From: CAKRPJ01 sp934376955
GTDB taxonomy: Bacteria; Bacillota; Clostridia; Lachnospirales; Lachnospiraceae
Assembly: GCA_934376955.1 (NCBI GenBank)
Contig: CAKRPJ010000002.1
Location: 61,456-125,455 of the forward strand
Reading direction: 5' to 3'
Length of the DNA stretch: 64,000 bases
A model generated the notes under the pieces. That model was not told the DNA's origin. It saw only the letters and a list, made by a program, of their open reading frames with translations, and ran no database searches. Below, piece by piece: positions 51,391 to 61,177 of this stretch. A program made the translations under genes and the position numbers. Every line of letters begins with the position of its first letter. Within the stretch, counting starts at the first letter, position 1.

Positions 51391-52350
51391 ATGGACAGGA
51401 AAAAGCAATTGCTTGCCATCGGACTCGCCGCAGTCTCAATGGCTGTGGCAGGATGTGCCGGAGGAAGCAAAAATGCCGCCATGTCGACGGCTCCGGCGGT
51501 CGAACTGACAAAGCTCCGGGAGGAGAAAACCGCAGTCGACAACAGCGGTGCCGATATAGAAGTGTTTACGCTGGAGCAGCCCATCGAATTCAGCTACAGC
51601 AGCGGCGAGGCAGACATGTATTTCGTTTATAAGGACGGAACATGGCTGGACGGAGTGACCTCGGAAATTCCGTTGGATCAGGAAATAATGCAGGAAATGA
51701 CGGCAGGATTTTTAAAGCTGCATGCGGTAAAAAAAGTAGAGGAAGGCATCGATCTCTCCCAATGCGGGCTTACAACTCCTAAATACTCTATCTCCGTCAG
51801 TGATGCTAAGAAGGGCCTTAAAACGATCGTGATCGGTGATAAGGATGAAGCGGGTAACTACTATATCCAGATCAATGAAAATAGTATTTATACGATCAAA
51901 AGTGAGCTTGCGGAATCTCTGATCTTCGATTATGAAAAGCTTGTGGTCAAGGACAGTCTGGATATTTCCGTTGCTCCCGAGGACATGGTGCGTGCCGTTA
52001 TCATTAAAGACGGTGAAGCAAAAACCTATAAGACCTCAGACAAAGAGGTGATGACTAGGATCGCCGCCGGCTTAAGCAGCCTTAAGCCATCGGAATATGC
52101 TTCTTATTATGCAGATGAGAATGAACTCTTTTCAAGAGGTCTGACAGCGGATAAACGGCTGGTCCTCAATGCTGAATTTAATACAGCAGATGGGGTCAGA
52201 TCCATAACCGTCTATGCCGGTGATTTTAATGACGTCTACGGTTCAATCAGGGCTGTCCAGATCGAGGGTTCGTCTATGGTGGCACTGGTAGATAAAGATA
52301 TCGTGGGAAATCTTTTTAACCTGACAGAAGAAGAAAATACAATGCAGTAG
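51391..52350 (+). CDS. DUF4340 domain lipoprotein
   Basis: The protein has about 319 residues. It starts MDRKKQLLAIGLAAVSMAVAGCAGG, a signal peptide with a VAGC lipobox, so it should be lipid-anchored outside the membrane. Two DUF4340-like units follow (about 70-165 and 190-310), with YTIKSELAESLI in the first. GGAGG is about 12 bases upstream, and a TATAAT at 51338-51343 may be its -10 element. Its own terminator follows, so it is a single-gene unit. Function unknown. Confidence 0.78.
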   Translation: MDRKKQLLAIGLAAVSMAVAGCAGGSKNAAMSTAPAVELTKLREEKTAVDNSGADIEVFTLEQPIEFSYSSGEADMYFVYKDGTWLDGVTSEIPLDQEIMQEMTAGFLKLHAVKKVEEGIDLSQCGLTTPKYSISVSDAKKGLKTIVIGDKDEAGNYYIQINENSIYTIKSELAESLIFDYEKLVVKDSLDISVAPEDMVRAVIIKDGEAKTYKTSDKEVMTRIAAGLSSLKPSEYASYYADENELFSRGLTADKRLVLNAEFNTADGVRSITVYAGDFNDVYGSIRAVQIEGSSMVALVDKDIVGNLFNLTEEENTMQ

Positions 52351-52355
52351 AAAAT

Positions 52356-52395
52356 AAAAAGTGATGCCGGCCGGTAAGACCTGACATCACTTTTT
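52356..52395. terminator. Bidirectional terminator between DUF4340 and chromate transporter genes
   Basis: AAAAAGTGATG (52356-52366) pairs with CATCACTTTTT (52384-52394); T-runs follow on both strands. It serves the two converging units. Confidence 0.88.
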
Positions 52396-52405
52396 TCATG
52401 CATAT

Positions 52406-52993
52406 TTATACCCCACCGAAGTGGAAGATGATCCCGATCACGGCTGATGCAGCGATAAATACTACCGGGTGAAGTCCTTTTGTTTTCTTACAGACAGCAG
52501 TAAAATAGTAGAGGACGATAAGAAGAAGGATATTCGGAAGGCTTATGAGCTGCATCGGATCACCGCTCGACTCGTAAGCCTCTTTGTTGAACATGATCAA
52601 GGTAAAGACAGATAAGCAGGCCGCAGCAATAAGTCCTGTGGAAGCCGGTCTGAGGCCATAGAAGGCATTCTGAACATACTTGCTGTCTTTAAAGGATTTA
52701 AGAAATCCGGCAATGATCAGGATGATGATAATGGAAGGCGTGATCAGTCCGACCGTTGCAACGACAGCACCGGGGATACCGGCAGTCGTAAATCCGACGT
52801 AGGTAGCCATGTTGACACCGATGGGGCCTGGGGTCGACTCAGAGATAGCAACCATATCGGCAAGCTGTCCGTATGTAAACCAGCCAGTCTTATCAGAAAT
52901 ATTGTAGAGGAACGGAAGTGTTGCCATTCCACCGCCGATGGCAAAAAGTCCGGCTTTAAAAAATTCATAAAAAAGGCGGATAAAGATCATCAT
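52406..52993 (-). CDS. Chromate transporter family protein, second half
   Basis: This is a 195-residue short-chain CHR (ChrA) protein with about six hydrophobic helices: LFYEFFKAGLFAIGGGMATLPF, SESTPGPIGVNMATYVGFT, AVVATVGLITPSIIII. Short-chain members are encoded in pairs and act as a heterodimer. Its start overlaps the stop of the partner gene in ATGA. True substrate may be an anion other than chromate. Confidence 0.88.
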   Translation of the reverse strand: MMIFIRLFYEFFKAGLFAIGGGMATLPFLYNISDKTGWFTYGQLADMVAISESTPGPIGVNMATYVGFTTAGIPGAVVATVGLITPSIIIILIIAGFLKSFKDSKYVQNAFYGLRPASTGLIAAACLSVFTLIMFNKEAYESSGDPMQLISLPNILLLIVLYYFTAVCKKTKGLHPVVFIAASAVIGIIFHFGGV

Positions 52994-53547
52994 TTGGATG
53001 CACCCTCCTTCGCACTGATATTTTTCAGGACGATTCCAGCGACACCTGCAAGGATCACGAAAATGATCGGGGAAACAGAGGTAAGGGCAGAGCCCAGCAG
53101 GATGGCAAGAAAGATCACAAGTGTTGGTTTATCTATAACTGATTTCTTCCAGAGCTTGACAACGGCGTTGAAGATCAGCACGCAGACGCAGACACGGATT
53201 CCTGCAAAAGCATTTTGAACGACTGCAAGATCAGCAAAGTTGCGGATAAACTCAGCGATAATGCTGATGATGATAAGAGACGGGAACACGACTCCCAGCG
53301 TTGCAATGGTTCCACCGACTATGCCTCCGGTCTTCTGACCGATAAATGTGGCGGTATTAACGGCGATGATGCCGGGGGTGCATTGTCCGATGGCGTAGTA
53401 ATCCATCAGTTCTTCTTCCGTAGCCCAGCCACGCTTTTCAACGACCTCACGCTGAAGGATCGGGAGCATGGCATAGCCGCCGCCGAAGGTGAGACCTCCG
53501 ATACGGGCAAAGGTGAGAAAGAGATCAAGAAACTTGTTCATATTCAC
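52990..53547 (-). CDS. Chromate transporter family protein, first half
   Basis: The 185-residue short-chain CHR protein shows LFLTFARIGGLTFGGGYAMLPIL, YAIGQCTPGIIAVNTATFIG and GTIATLGVVFPSLIIISI, with about six hydrophobic helices. It pairs with the downstream half. AAAGGAGAAG precedes the ATG. TATAAT-like and TTGATT stretches occur upstream on the minus strand, but a single promoter cannot be fixed. It diverges from the topoisomerase genes. Confidence 0.88.
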   Translation of the reverse strand: MNMNKFLDLFLTFARIGGLTFGGGYAMLPILQREVVEKRGWATEEELMDYYAIGQCTPGIIAVNTATFIGQKTGGIVGGTIATLGVVFPSLIIISIIAEFIRNFADLAVVQNAFAGIRVCVCVLIFNAVVKLWKKSVIDKPTLVIFLAILLGSALTSVSPIIFVILAGVAGIVLKNISAKEGASK

Positions 53548-53643
53548 TTCTCCTTTTAGTATTTTCTCAAAATATATGACACAATTATAAATATAGCAGA
53601 AATAGTGAAAAAATCAATAAGCATTTTGGTTTCGTTAAAATCC

Positions 53644-53673
53644 TTGCAAAAAGGAGGAGAGTGAGTGTATAAT
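53644..53673 (+). promoter_or_regulatory. Promoter of the ParE/ParC-type operon
   Basis: TTGCAA (53644-53649) and TATAAT (53668-53673) are 18 bases apart, 32 bases before the start codon. Confidence 0.7.
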
Positions 53674-53705
53674 AGCTTTTACTATGCAAATAATGGAGGT
53701 ATCAC

Positions 53706-55625
53706 ATGGCAAAAGAGCAGTATAATGCTGACAGTATCACTGTCCTGGAGGGACTGGAAGCCGTCAGAAAAAGGCCCGGAATGTATATCGGCGGTGTTGG
53801 TACCAAGGGCTTAAACCATTTAATATATGAGATCGTAGACAATGCAGTCGATGAGCACCTGGCAGGCTTCTGCACGGAGATCCGCGTGATCTTGGAAGCA
53901 GACGGCTCCTGCACGGTTGGCGATAACGGCCGCGGAATACCGGTGGGACTCCATAAAAAAGGAGTATCCGCTGAGCGTATCGTGCTTTCCACGCTTCATG
54001 CAGGCGGAAAATTTGATAATGATTCTTATAAAACAAGCGGCGGTCTTCACGGAGTAGGTTCATCTGTCGTAAATGCACTTTCAGAACGGATGACCGTGAA
54101 GATATCCCGCGACGGATCGATATATTATGACGAATATAAGAAGGGGATTCCTGTTATCGAATTAAAGGACGGCCTTCTTCCCGTGATCGGTAAGACAAAG
54201 AGTACCGGCACCGAGATCAACTTCCTTCCGGATGCAGCAATATTTGAGAAAACAAAGTTTAAGGCAGACTGGTTAAAAAGCCGCCTTCATGAATCTTCTT
54301 ATTTAAATCCCGGTCTTAAGATCTTTTATGAGAACCGGCGGGCCGGTGAGGAGGAGTCAGAGGTCTATTCTGAGCCTGATGGCATCATCGCTTATGTAAG
54401 AGAGTTAAATTCAGGAAAGGAACCGGTCCATGAGCCGGTCTATTTTAAGGGGACTGCCGACAATATGGAGGTGGAGGTGGCATTCCAGTTTGTAGATGCC
54501 TTCGAGGAAAATGTACTCGGTTTCTGCAACAATATCTTCACCCAGGAGGGCGGCACCCATTTGGTGGGCTTTAAGACAAAGTTTACCATGCTGATCAATT
54601 CTTATGCCAGAGAGCTTGGTATCCTGAAGGAAAAGGATGCGAACTTTACCGGTGCAGATACCAGAAACGGGATGACTGCCGTAGTCGCCTTAAAGCATCC
54701 GGATCCGATCTTTGAAGGACAGACAAAGACAAAGCTTGCAAGTGCTGACGCCGCCAAAGCAGTAGCTGCGATCTGCGGTGAGGAATTACAGCTGTTTTTT
54801 GACCGGAATTTAGAGACATTAAAGGCCGTGATCGCATGTGCGGAAAAATCCGCAAAGATCCGAAAGGCAGAAGAAAAGGCGAAGACAAATATGCTTTCCA
54901 AGTCAAAATTTTCCTTTGACAGTAATGGAAAGCTCGCAAACTGCGAAAGCAGGGATCCTTCCAAATGCGAGATATTCATCGTTGAGGGTGATTCCGCCGG
55001 AGGCTCAGCTAAAATGGGACGTGACCGCCAGTTTCAGGCAATCCTCCCGATCAGGGGAAAGATCCTCAATGTGGAGAAGGCATCCATGGATAAGGTGCTG
55101 GCTAATGCGGAGATAAAAACCATGATCAATACCTTCGGATGCGGATTCTCCGAGGGCTACGGAAACGATTTCGATATCAGCAAGCTCCGCTACGATAAGA
55201 TCATACTTATGACGGATGCGGATGTGGACGGAAGCCACATTGACACGCTGCTTTTAACCTTTTTATACCGCTTTATGCCGGAGCTGATCTATGACGGACA
55301 TGTGTATATCGCCATGCCGCCTCTCTACAAGGTCGTTCCGAAAAAGGGTGAGGAGAAATATCTCTACGATGACAAGGCCCTTGAGGATTATAAACGTTCT
55401 CATTCAGGAGGCTTTACGCTGCAGCGCTATAAGGGTCTTGGTGAGATGGATGCCGAGCAGCTCTGGGAAACAACGCTGAATCCGGAGAACCGCGTCTTAA
55501 AGCGGGTTGAGATCGAGGATGCCAGACTGGCCAGCGAGGTCACAGAGCTTTTGATGGGAAGCGATGTGCCGCCCCGTAAAAAATTTATTTACGATCATGC
55601 TGATGAAGCGGAGATCGACGCGTAA
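53706..55625 (+). CDS. parE: Type IIA topoisomerase ATPase subunit, ParE/GyrB-like
   Basis: The 639-residue protein has a GHKL ATPase domain (EIVDNAVDEHLAG, GDNGRGIPVG, SGGLHGVGSSVVNALS), a transducer domain and a Toprim domain (IVEGDSAGGSAKMGRDR; DADVDGSHIDTLLL). It ends with the conserved QRYKGLGEMDAEQLWETT. ParE is preferred over GyrB because the partner subunit looks ParC-like; the ATPase chain alone does not decide. TGGAGG lies before the start. Confidence 0.8.
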   Translation: MAKEQYNADSITVLEGLEAVRKRPGMYIGGVGTKGLNHLIYEIVDNAVDEHLAGFCTEIRVILEADGSCTVGDNGRGIPVGLHKKGVSAERIVLSTLHAGGKFDNDSYKTSGGLHGVGSSVVNALSERMTVKISRDGSIYYDEYKKGIPVIELKDGLLPVIGKTKSTGTEINFLPDAAIFEKTKFKADWLKSRLHESSYLNPGLKIFYENRRAGEEESEVYSEPDGIIAYVRELNSGKEPVHEPVYFKGTADNMEVEVAFQFVDAFEENVLGFCNNIFTQEGGTHLVGFKTKFTMLINSYARELGILKEKDANFTGADTRNGMTAVVALKHPDPIFEGQTKTKLASADAAKAVAAICGEELQLFFDRNLETLKAVIACAEKSAKIRKAEEKAKTNMLSKSKFSFDSNGKLANCESRDPSKCEIFIVEGDSAGGSAKMGRDRQFQAILPIRGKILNVEKASMDKVLANAEIKTMINTFGCGFSEGYGNDFDISKLRYDKIILMTDADVDGSHIDTLLLTFLYRFMPELIYDGHVYIAMPPLYKVVPKKGEEKYLYDDKALEDYKRSHSGGFTLQRYKGLGEMDAEQLWETTLNPENRVLKRVEIEDARLASEVTELLMGSDVPPRKKFIYDHADEAEIDA

Positions 55626-55649
55626 AATGCCCGAAGGAGAGATTTAAAA

Positions 55650-57884
55650 ATGGCAGAAAAGATATTGAGAACTGAATATTCGGAGGAAATGCAGAAAAGC
55701 TATCTGGATTACTCCATGAGCGTCATCACCGCCAGAGCCATACCTGACGCCAGAGATGGCTTAAAGCCGGTGCAGCGCCGTGTGCTTTATGACATGGGAG
55801 AGCTGCATCTGGATCATGATAAGCCTCACAGGAAGTCGGCACGTATCGTCGGCGATACCATGGGTAAATTTCATCCCCACGGAGACAGCTCGATCTATGA
55901 AACACTTGTCGGCCTGTCTCAGGTCTTTAAAAAGGGGATGGCCCTCGTGGACGGTCACGGAAACTTCGGCTCCATTGAGGGAGACGGATCCGCAGCCATG
56001 CGTTATACGGAAGCAAGACTTAAAAAATTCACCCAGGAGGTCTATCTGAAGGACCTCGACAAGACAGTGGATTTTGTTTCAAACTATGACGAAACAGAGA
56101 CGGAGCCGGAGGTTCTTCCAGTTCGTGTCCCGAACCTTCTGATCAACGGAGCAGAGGGGATCGCTGTCGGTATGAGCACAAGCATCCCGCCCCATAATCT
56201 CGGCGAGGTCATCGACACGGTAAAGGCTTATATCGATAACCGGCTTCTCACCGTGGAGGATCTTATGGAATATCTTCCGGGGCCGGATTTTCCCACCGGC
56301 GGAATCATTGCAAATAAAAGTGAGCTCCTTTCTATCTATGAAACAGGAACCGGAAAGCTTAAAATCCGAGGAAAGATCGAGGTGGAATTAGGCCGCAGAA
56401 AATCGGATCGAGATAAGCTTATCATCACAGAGATCCCGTATACGATGATCGGCGCAGGCATCAATAAGTTTTTATCGGATGTTGCCGATCTGGTCGAGAG
56501 CAGGAAGCTTCCGGATGTCGTGGATATTTCCAATCAGTCAAACAAAGAAGGGATCCGCATTGTGCTGGAGCTTAAAAAGGATGCAGATGTAAACAGGATC
56601 CGAAACATTTTATATAAAAAGACAAAGCTTGAGGATACATACGGTGTCAATATGCTCGCGATAGACGGCGGGCGTCCCGAGACCATGAACCTGAAGCAGA
56701 TCCTCAACACCTTCCTTGAATTTCAGTACCGGAATCTTACTAAAAAGTATAATGTCCTTCTTGAAAAGGAGCTGGAAAAGAAGGAGATCCAGGAAGGTCT
56801 GATCGAGGCCTGCGACGTGATCGATCTGATCATTGCCGTACTCCGCGGCTCTAAAAATATGAAGGATGCCAAGGATTGTCTGATGACCGGCAATACGGCT
56901 AATATCAAGTTCCGCATGCAGGGCTTTGAGGAGGATGCCAAGAAGCTGCACTTTACGGAAAAGCAGGCAGCAGCGATCTTAGATATGCGTCTTTATAAGC
57001 TGATCGGCCTTGAGATCCTCGCACTTCAGAAGGCTTATAAGGAAACCCTGAAAAAAATACGCGACTATAAGCATATCCTTGCAAGCCAGAAAAATATGGA
57101 TGTTCTTATCAAGGAGGATCTGGATGCAATCCGCGAGGAATTTGCAGAGGCCCGTAAAACCGTGATCGAGGATGGTGAGGAGATCGTCCTTGAGGAGGTC
57201 AAGGAGGCAGCGAAGGAAGTAGTCTTTATTATGGACAGATTCGGTTATTGTAAGGTCATGGACAAGTCGTTATATGAAAGAAACATCGAAACCGTGCAGA
57301 CAGAAGGTACCCTGACACGTTCGGTGATGACCGATGACCGGCTCTGCTTTTTTACCGATACCGGCGCCATGTATCAGATTAAGGCATCTGATATTCCCAC
57401 CGGAAAGATTAAGGATAAGGGGATCCCCATCGAAAACATCAGTAAGTTTGAGGGATCCAAGGAACGGATCCTGATGGTTGAAACAGCTACGTCACTTCCC
57501 TCACGAAGATATCTCTTTGCAACAGAACAGGCAATGGTAAAGATCGTACCGGGCGAGGAATTTATAACAGCGAACCGTATGGTGGCCTCTACAAAGCTTG
57601 CAGAGGGGGACCTTTTGGCGTTCATTACCCCTCTTTGCGAGGAAAAGGAGCTGGTGCTTCAGACAAGAGACAGCTATTTCCTGAGATTTTCCCTTGAGGA
57701 GATTCCTGTCTTAAAGAAAAACAGCCGCGGCGTCAGAGGAATGAAGCTTGAAAAGGACGATAAATTGGAACAGGTATGGTTTCCGGAGAGGGAAGCTTCC
57801 ATACAGTATAAAGGAAAAGAGGTTCATTTAAATCGCCTTAAGATCTCTAAGAGAGACGGAAAGGGGACAAAGACCAGGATCTGA
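55650..57884 (+). CDS. parC: Type IIA topoisomerase DNA-cleaving subunit, ParC-like
   Basis: The 744-residue subunit carries the winged-helix domain with HPHGDSSIYETL, the form found in ParC (GyrA usually has HPHGDSAVY), and the active tyrosine in AMRYTEARL. A tower and coiled coil (about 340-490) and a C-terminal beta-pinwheel follow. The GyrA box (QRRGGKG) is not seen, so true gyrase activity is unlikely and topoisomerase IV is the best call. It starts 24 bases after its partner with GAAGGAGAG upstream. Confidence 0.82.
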   Translation: MAEKILRTEYSEEMQKSYLDYSMSVITARAIPDARDGLKPVQRRVLYDMGELHLDHDKPHRKSARIVGDTMGKFHPHGDSSIYETLVGLSQVFKKGMALVDGHGNFGSIEGDGSAAMRYTEARLKKFTQEVYLKDLDKTVDFVSNYDETETEPEVLPVRVPNLLINGAEGIAVGMSTSIPPHNLGEVIDTVKAYIDNRLLTVEDLMEYLPGPDFPTGGIIANKSELLSIYETGTGKLKIRGKIEVELGRRKSDRDKLIITEIPYTMIGAGINKFLSDVADLVESRKLPDVVDISNQSNKEGIRIVLELKKDADVNRIRNILYKKTKLEDTYGVNMLAIDGGRPETMNLKQILNTFLEFQYRNLTKKYNVLLEKELEKKEIQEGLIEACDVIDLIIAVLRGSKNMKDAKDCLMTGNTANIKFRMQGFEEDAKKLHFTEKQAAAILDMRLYKLIGLEILALQKAYKETLKKIRDYKHILASQKNMDVLIKEDLDAIREEFAEARKTVIEDGEEIVLEEVKEAAKEVVFIMDRFGYCKVMDKSLYERNIETVQTEGTLTRSVMTDDRLCFFTDTGAMYQIKASDIPTGKIKDKGIPIENISKFEGSKERILMVETATSLPSRRYLFATEQAMVKIVPGEEFITANRMVASTKLAEGDLLAFITPLCEEKELVLQTRDSYFLRFSLEEIPVLKKNSRGVRGMKLEKDDKLEQVWFPEREASIQYKGKEVHLNRLKISKRDGKGTKTRI

Positions 57885-58025
57885 TCTTATGGATCATGGT
57901 CAGAATCCTGCTTGCATTTTCCCGTTGTTTGAGTTAGGATTAAGAAAATTGCCGTGTCTTTGTTAAACAAATGCTTGTGCGCGGCTGAAGGACATACATA
58001 CATTAACACACGAGGAGAGACAACG

Positions 58026-59111
58026 ATGAATAAAAAATTAAGAGTCGGCGTGCTCGGCGCCACCGGAATGGTAGGACAGAGATTTATTGCACTTTTAGAG
58101 CATCATCCATGGTATGAGGTCGTGACCGTTGCTGCCAGCCCACGCTCTGCCGGTAAAACCTATGAGGAGGCAGTCGGAGACCGCTGGAAAATGACGACCC
58201 CGATGCCGGAGGCTGTAAAAAAGCTGGTGGTAATGAATGTGAATGAAGTGGAGAAGGTTGCTTCGACTGTGGATTTTGTTTTCAGTGCTGTCGATATGAC
58301 AAAGGATGAGATCCGTGCGATCGAGGAAGCGTATGCAAAGACGGAAACACCGGTCGTATCCAATAACAGTGCACACCGTTGGACACCGGATGTTCCCATG
58401 GTAATCCCGGAGATCAATCCGGAGCACTTTGAGGTGATCCGCTTTCAGAAGGAACGTCTCGGAACAAAGCATGGCTTTATCGCGGTAAAGCCGAACTGCT
58501 CGATCCAGAGCTATACACCGGCACTTACTGCATGGAAGGAATTTGAACCCTATGAGGTAGTAGCCACAACGTATCAGGCGATCTCCGGAGCCGGAAAAAC
58601 CTTTAAGGACTGGCCGGAGATGGTAGGAAACATTATTCCCTATATCGGAGGAGAAGAAGAAAAGAGCGAGCAGGAGCCCCTTCGTATCTGGGGAACACTT
58701 GAAGACGGAGTCATCAAAAAGGCATCGACACCGGTTATCACCTGTCAGTGCATCCGTGTTCCCGTTTTAAACGGACATACGGCGGCAGTATTTGTTAAAT
58801 TCAGGAAAAAACCTACAAAGGAACAGCTGATCGAGAAGCTCGTAAACTTCCGAGGTCTTCCTCAGGAGCTTGAACTTCCGAGTGCGCCGAAGCAGTTTAT
58901 TCAGTATATGGAGGAGGACAACCGCCCTCAGGTGACTCTTGATGTCGATTTTGAAAACGGCATGGGCGTATCCATCGGCAGACTGAGGGAGGATACCGTC
59001 TATGACTGGAAGTTTGTCGGCTTATCACATAATACTGTCCGGGGAGCTGCCGGTGGCGCCGTACTCTGTGCTGAGCTTCTTACCAAGCAGGGCTATATCA
59101 CAGCAAAATAG
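58026..59111 (+). CDS. asd: Aspartate-semialdehyde dehydrogenase
   Basis: Asd makes aspartate semialdehyde for lysine/diaminopimelate, methionine and threonine. The 361-residue protein has GVLGATGMVGQRFIALL (NADP), the catalytic cysteine in VKPNCSIQSY, QAISGAGKTF, and the C-terminal HNTVRGAAGGA. The pattern is that of the archaeal/fungal-type branch, present also in some Clostridia. ATG 58026 follows GAGGAGA; a longer frame from 57954 has no support. The 141-base upstream gap shows no lysine riboswitch or convincing promoter. Confidence 0.94.
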   Translation: MNKKLRVGVLGATGMVGQRFIALLEHHPWYEVVTVAASPRSAGKTYEEAVGDRWKMTTPMPEAVKKLVVMNVNEVEKVASTVDFVFSAVDMTKDEIRAIEEAYAKTETPVVSNNSAHRWTPDVPMVIPEINPEHFEVIRFQKERLGTKHGFIAVKPNCSIQSYTPALTAWKEFEPYEVVATTYQAISGAGKTFKDWPEMVGNIIPYIGGEEEKSEQEPLRIWGTLEDGVIKKASTPVITCQCIRVPVLNGHTAAVFVKFRKKPTKEQLIEKLVNFRGLPQELELPSAPKQFIQYMEEDNRPQVTLDVDFENGMGVSIGRLREDTVYDWKFVGLSHNTVRGAAGGAVLCAELLTKQGYITAK

Positions 59112-59156
59112 GCCGGAATAACGTTCCATTTGGAATGCATATCGCGGAGGAGAATT

Positions 59157-60221
59157 ATGTCAGTTGTAAAAGAGCAATTTGGAGAAATGCCGGATGGACG
59201 CCGGATCAGTCTTTATACCATCACAAATAAAAACGGATCATCCGCAGCCGTGACAGATCTCGGAGCTGTATGGGTACGGATGATCGTTCCGGACGCAGCC
59301 GGAAAATATGCGGATGTTCTTTTAGGATATCGGGATGCGAAGGGATATCTTGAAAATGGGCCTCACTTTGGTTCGATCGTCGGACGGATCGCAAACCGCA
59401 CCGGAAGGAGCAGGTTCTTTCTTAAAGGCAGAGAGTATCAGCTCTCTGCCAATGACGGAAGAAATAACCTTCACAGCGGCCCGGACTATTATGACAGGCG
59501 TTTATGGGAGGTGAAGGAAACCGGAGACGATCATGTTGTCTTCTCCCTTCACAGCCCGGACGGCGATCAGGGATATCCGGGAAATATGGAGCTCTCCGTG
59601 GAATATAGGCTCACAGAGGATGACACATTTGAGATCACATACCATGTCCTGAGCGATCAGGATACTCCGGTAAATATTACAAATCATGCCTACCTTAACC
59701 TCGGCGGTGAGTCCTCCGGCTCGACCTTAAACCACAGACTTCAGATCGCAGCCGATATGTTCACCCCATCTGATGCGGAATCGATCCCCACAGGTGAGAT
59801 CTTGTCTGTAACAGGCACCCCTATGGATTTCACTAAGCCGAAACAGATCGGACAGGACATCGACTCCGATTATACTCAGCTTGTGCAGGGAAGGGGCTAC
59901 GACCACAATTGGTGCCTTCGCCACACGCCGGGGGTCTATTCCCTTGCGGCCTCTGTGTGGGATGATAAGAGCGGACGGTGCATGGACGTATATACCGATC
60001 TTCCGGGAATGCAGTTTTATACAGCAAACTGGCTGGATGGGGATGAAGGAAAGTCAATCTATTCCTCCCGGGATGCCTACTGCTTTGAAACACAGATGTA
60101 TCCGGATGCGGTAAATAAGCCTCAGTTTGCATCCCCCATCATTCCTGCAGGCCGTCCCTATATAACAAGGACAGGCTACCATTTTTATACAGCCTCATTA
60201 CAGGAAGAAAACAGGAAATAA
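59157..60221 (+). CDS. galM: Aldose 1-epimerase
   Basis: GalM (mutarotase) interconverts alpha and beta forms of hexoses. The 354-residue protein shows GSIVGRIANRTGRSRFFL, the His in NNLHSGPDYYDRRLWE, NITNHAYLNLGG with the catalytic His, YDHNWCLR and the Glu in CFETQMYPDAVN. ATG 59157 follows CGGAGGAG; ATG 59130 is in frame but lacks a site. It probably shares a transcript with the following transporter, three bases away. Confidence 0.94.
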   Translation: MSVVKEQFGEMPDGRRISLYTITNKNGSSAAVTDLGAVWVRMIVPDAAGKYADVLLGYRDAKGYLENGPHFGSIVGRIANRTGRSRFFLKGREYQLSANDGRNNLHSGPDYYDRRLWEVKETGDDHVVFSLHSPDGDQGYPGNMELSVEYRLTEDDTFEITYHVLSDQDTPVNITNHAYLNLGGESSGSTLNHRLQIAADMFTPSDAESIPTGEILSVTGTPMDFTKPKQIGQDIDSDYTQLVQGRGYDHNWCLRHTPGVYSLAASVWDDKSGRCMDVYTDLPGMQFYTANWLDGDEGKSIYSSRDAYCFETQMYPDAVNKPQFASPIIPAGRPYITRTGYHFYTASLQEENRK

Positions 60222-60223
60222 CT

Positions 60224-61177
60224 ATGGAAATTACATATAAAAAGAGCACACGGCTTCTGGCAGCCGCCGGCTTCCTTTTCACGACAATGATCTGGGGCGG
60301 CTCCTTCGTCGTAATGAAAAATTCGGTCGATCAGATCCCGCCCTCTTACCTGTTGGCGATACGCTTCTCACTTGCTGCCATTCTCCTGGCTCTTGTGTTT
60401 CATAAGAGCCTTTGTCGTATGAATATGGAGCTTTTCCGAAGTGGTCTTATCATGGGGATCTTTCTGACACTGGCTTACCTGCTTCAGACTTATGGGATCA
60501 AATATACAACAGCCAGCAAAAATGCATTTATCACTGCCTTATATGTGATCCTTGTACCGTTTATCCACTGGAAAGTCAACGGAAAAAGACCGGGAGCAAA
60601 TCACATCTTTGCTGCAGTGGTCGCGGTTGCCGGACTGGCACTTTTGACCCTTCACGGTACAATGGGGATCAATTTTGGTGATTTTCTGACCTTTTGCTGC
60701 GGTATCTGCTTTGCGATCCACATGGTATGCACGGACAGGTTTACCGAAAACCATGATCCGATCCTCCTTACCATTATCCAGATCGGCTTTGTCGGGATAG
60801 CAAACTGGTTTCTCGCACCGTATCTTGACGGGACAGATTCCTTCTCCTTTGGAACGCTTGCCGACACGTCTATCGTATCCAGCCTGTTCTATCTTGCAGT
60901 ATTTTGCACGATGATCGGCTTTCTGATCCAGACCACCGGCCAGAAATATCTGAGTGCGAATACATCGGCCCTGCTTTTATCTCTGGAATCCGTGTTCGGT
61001 ACACTTTTGTCTGTGATCTTTCTAAAGGAAATCCTTACAGGCCGGATGATTCTGGGCTGTGTGCTTATGTTTTTAAGCATCCTGATCTCAGAACTTCATT
61101 TTACCCCGGATCAAGCAGCAAAGCGGATCGTGAATATCCGCCTGAATAAAAAAACAAGAAAGGATATACATGGGTAA
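60224..61177 (+). CDS. EamA/DMT family transporter with repeat-derived tail
   Basis: The 317-residue protein has about ten membrane helices in two EamA repeats (AAGFLFTTMIWGGSFVVMK and the C-terminal SANTSALLLSLESVFGTLLSVIF are typical). Substrate unknown, perhaps metabolites or amino acids. The last 24 residues are basic and non-membrane; 13 of them (DQAAKRIVNIRLN) are encoded by a copy of the dispersed palindromic repeat at 61106-61145. It overlaps the second topB gene by eight bases. Confidence 0.88.
   Translation: MEITYKKSTRLLAAAGFLFTTMIWGGSFVVMKNSVDQIPPSYLLAIRFSLAAILLALVFHKSLCRMNMELFRSGLIMGIFLTLAYLLQTYGIKYTTASKNAFITALYVILVPFIHWKVNGKRPGANHIFAAVVAVAGLALLTLHGTMGINFGDFLTFCCGICFAIHMVCTDRFTENHDPILLTIIQIGFVGIANWFLAPYLDGTDSFSFGTLADTSIVSSLFYLAVFCTMIGFLIQTTGQKYLSANTSALLLSLESVFGTLLSVIFLKEILTGRMILGCVLMFLSILISELHFTPDQAAKRIVNIRLNKKTRKDIHG
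61106..61145 (+). repeat. Dispersed palindromic repeat, copy 3, inside the EamA gene
   Basis: Bases 61106-61145 match copy 1 at 34 of 40 positions. All six differences are transitions. The GCGGAT/ATCCGC stem is intact. The reading frame of the transporter runs through it without a stop codon. Confidence 0.85.

Noticed and set aside
57885..58025. Lysine riboswitch before asd
   Set aside because: The gap is 141 bases, shorter than the element, and none of its conserved segments is seen.
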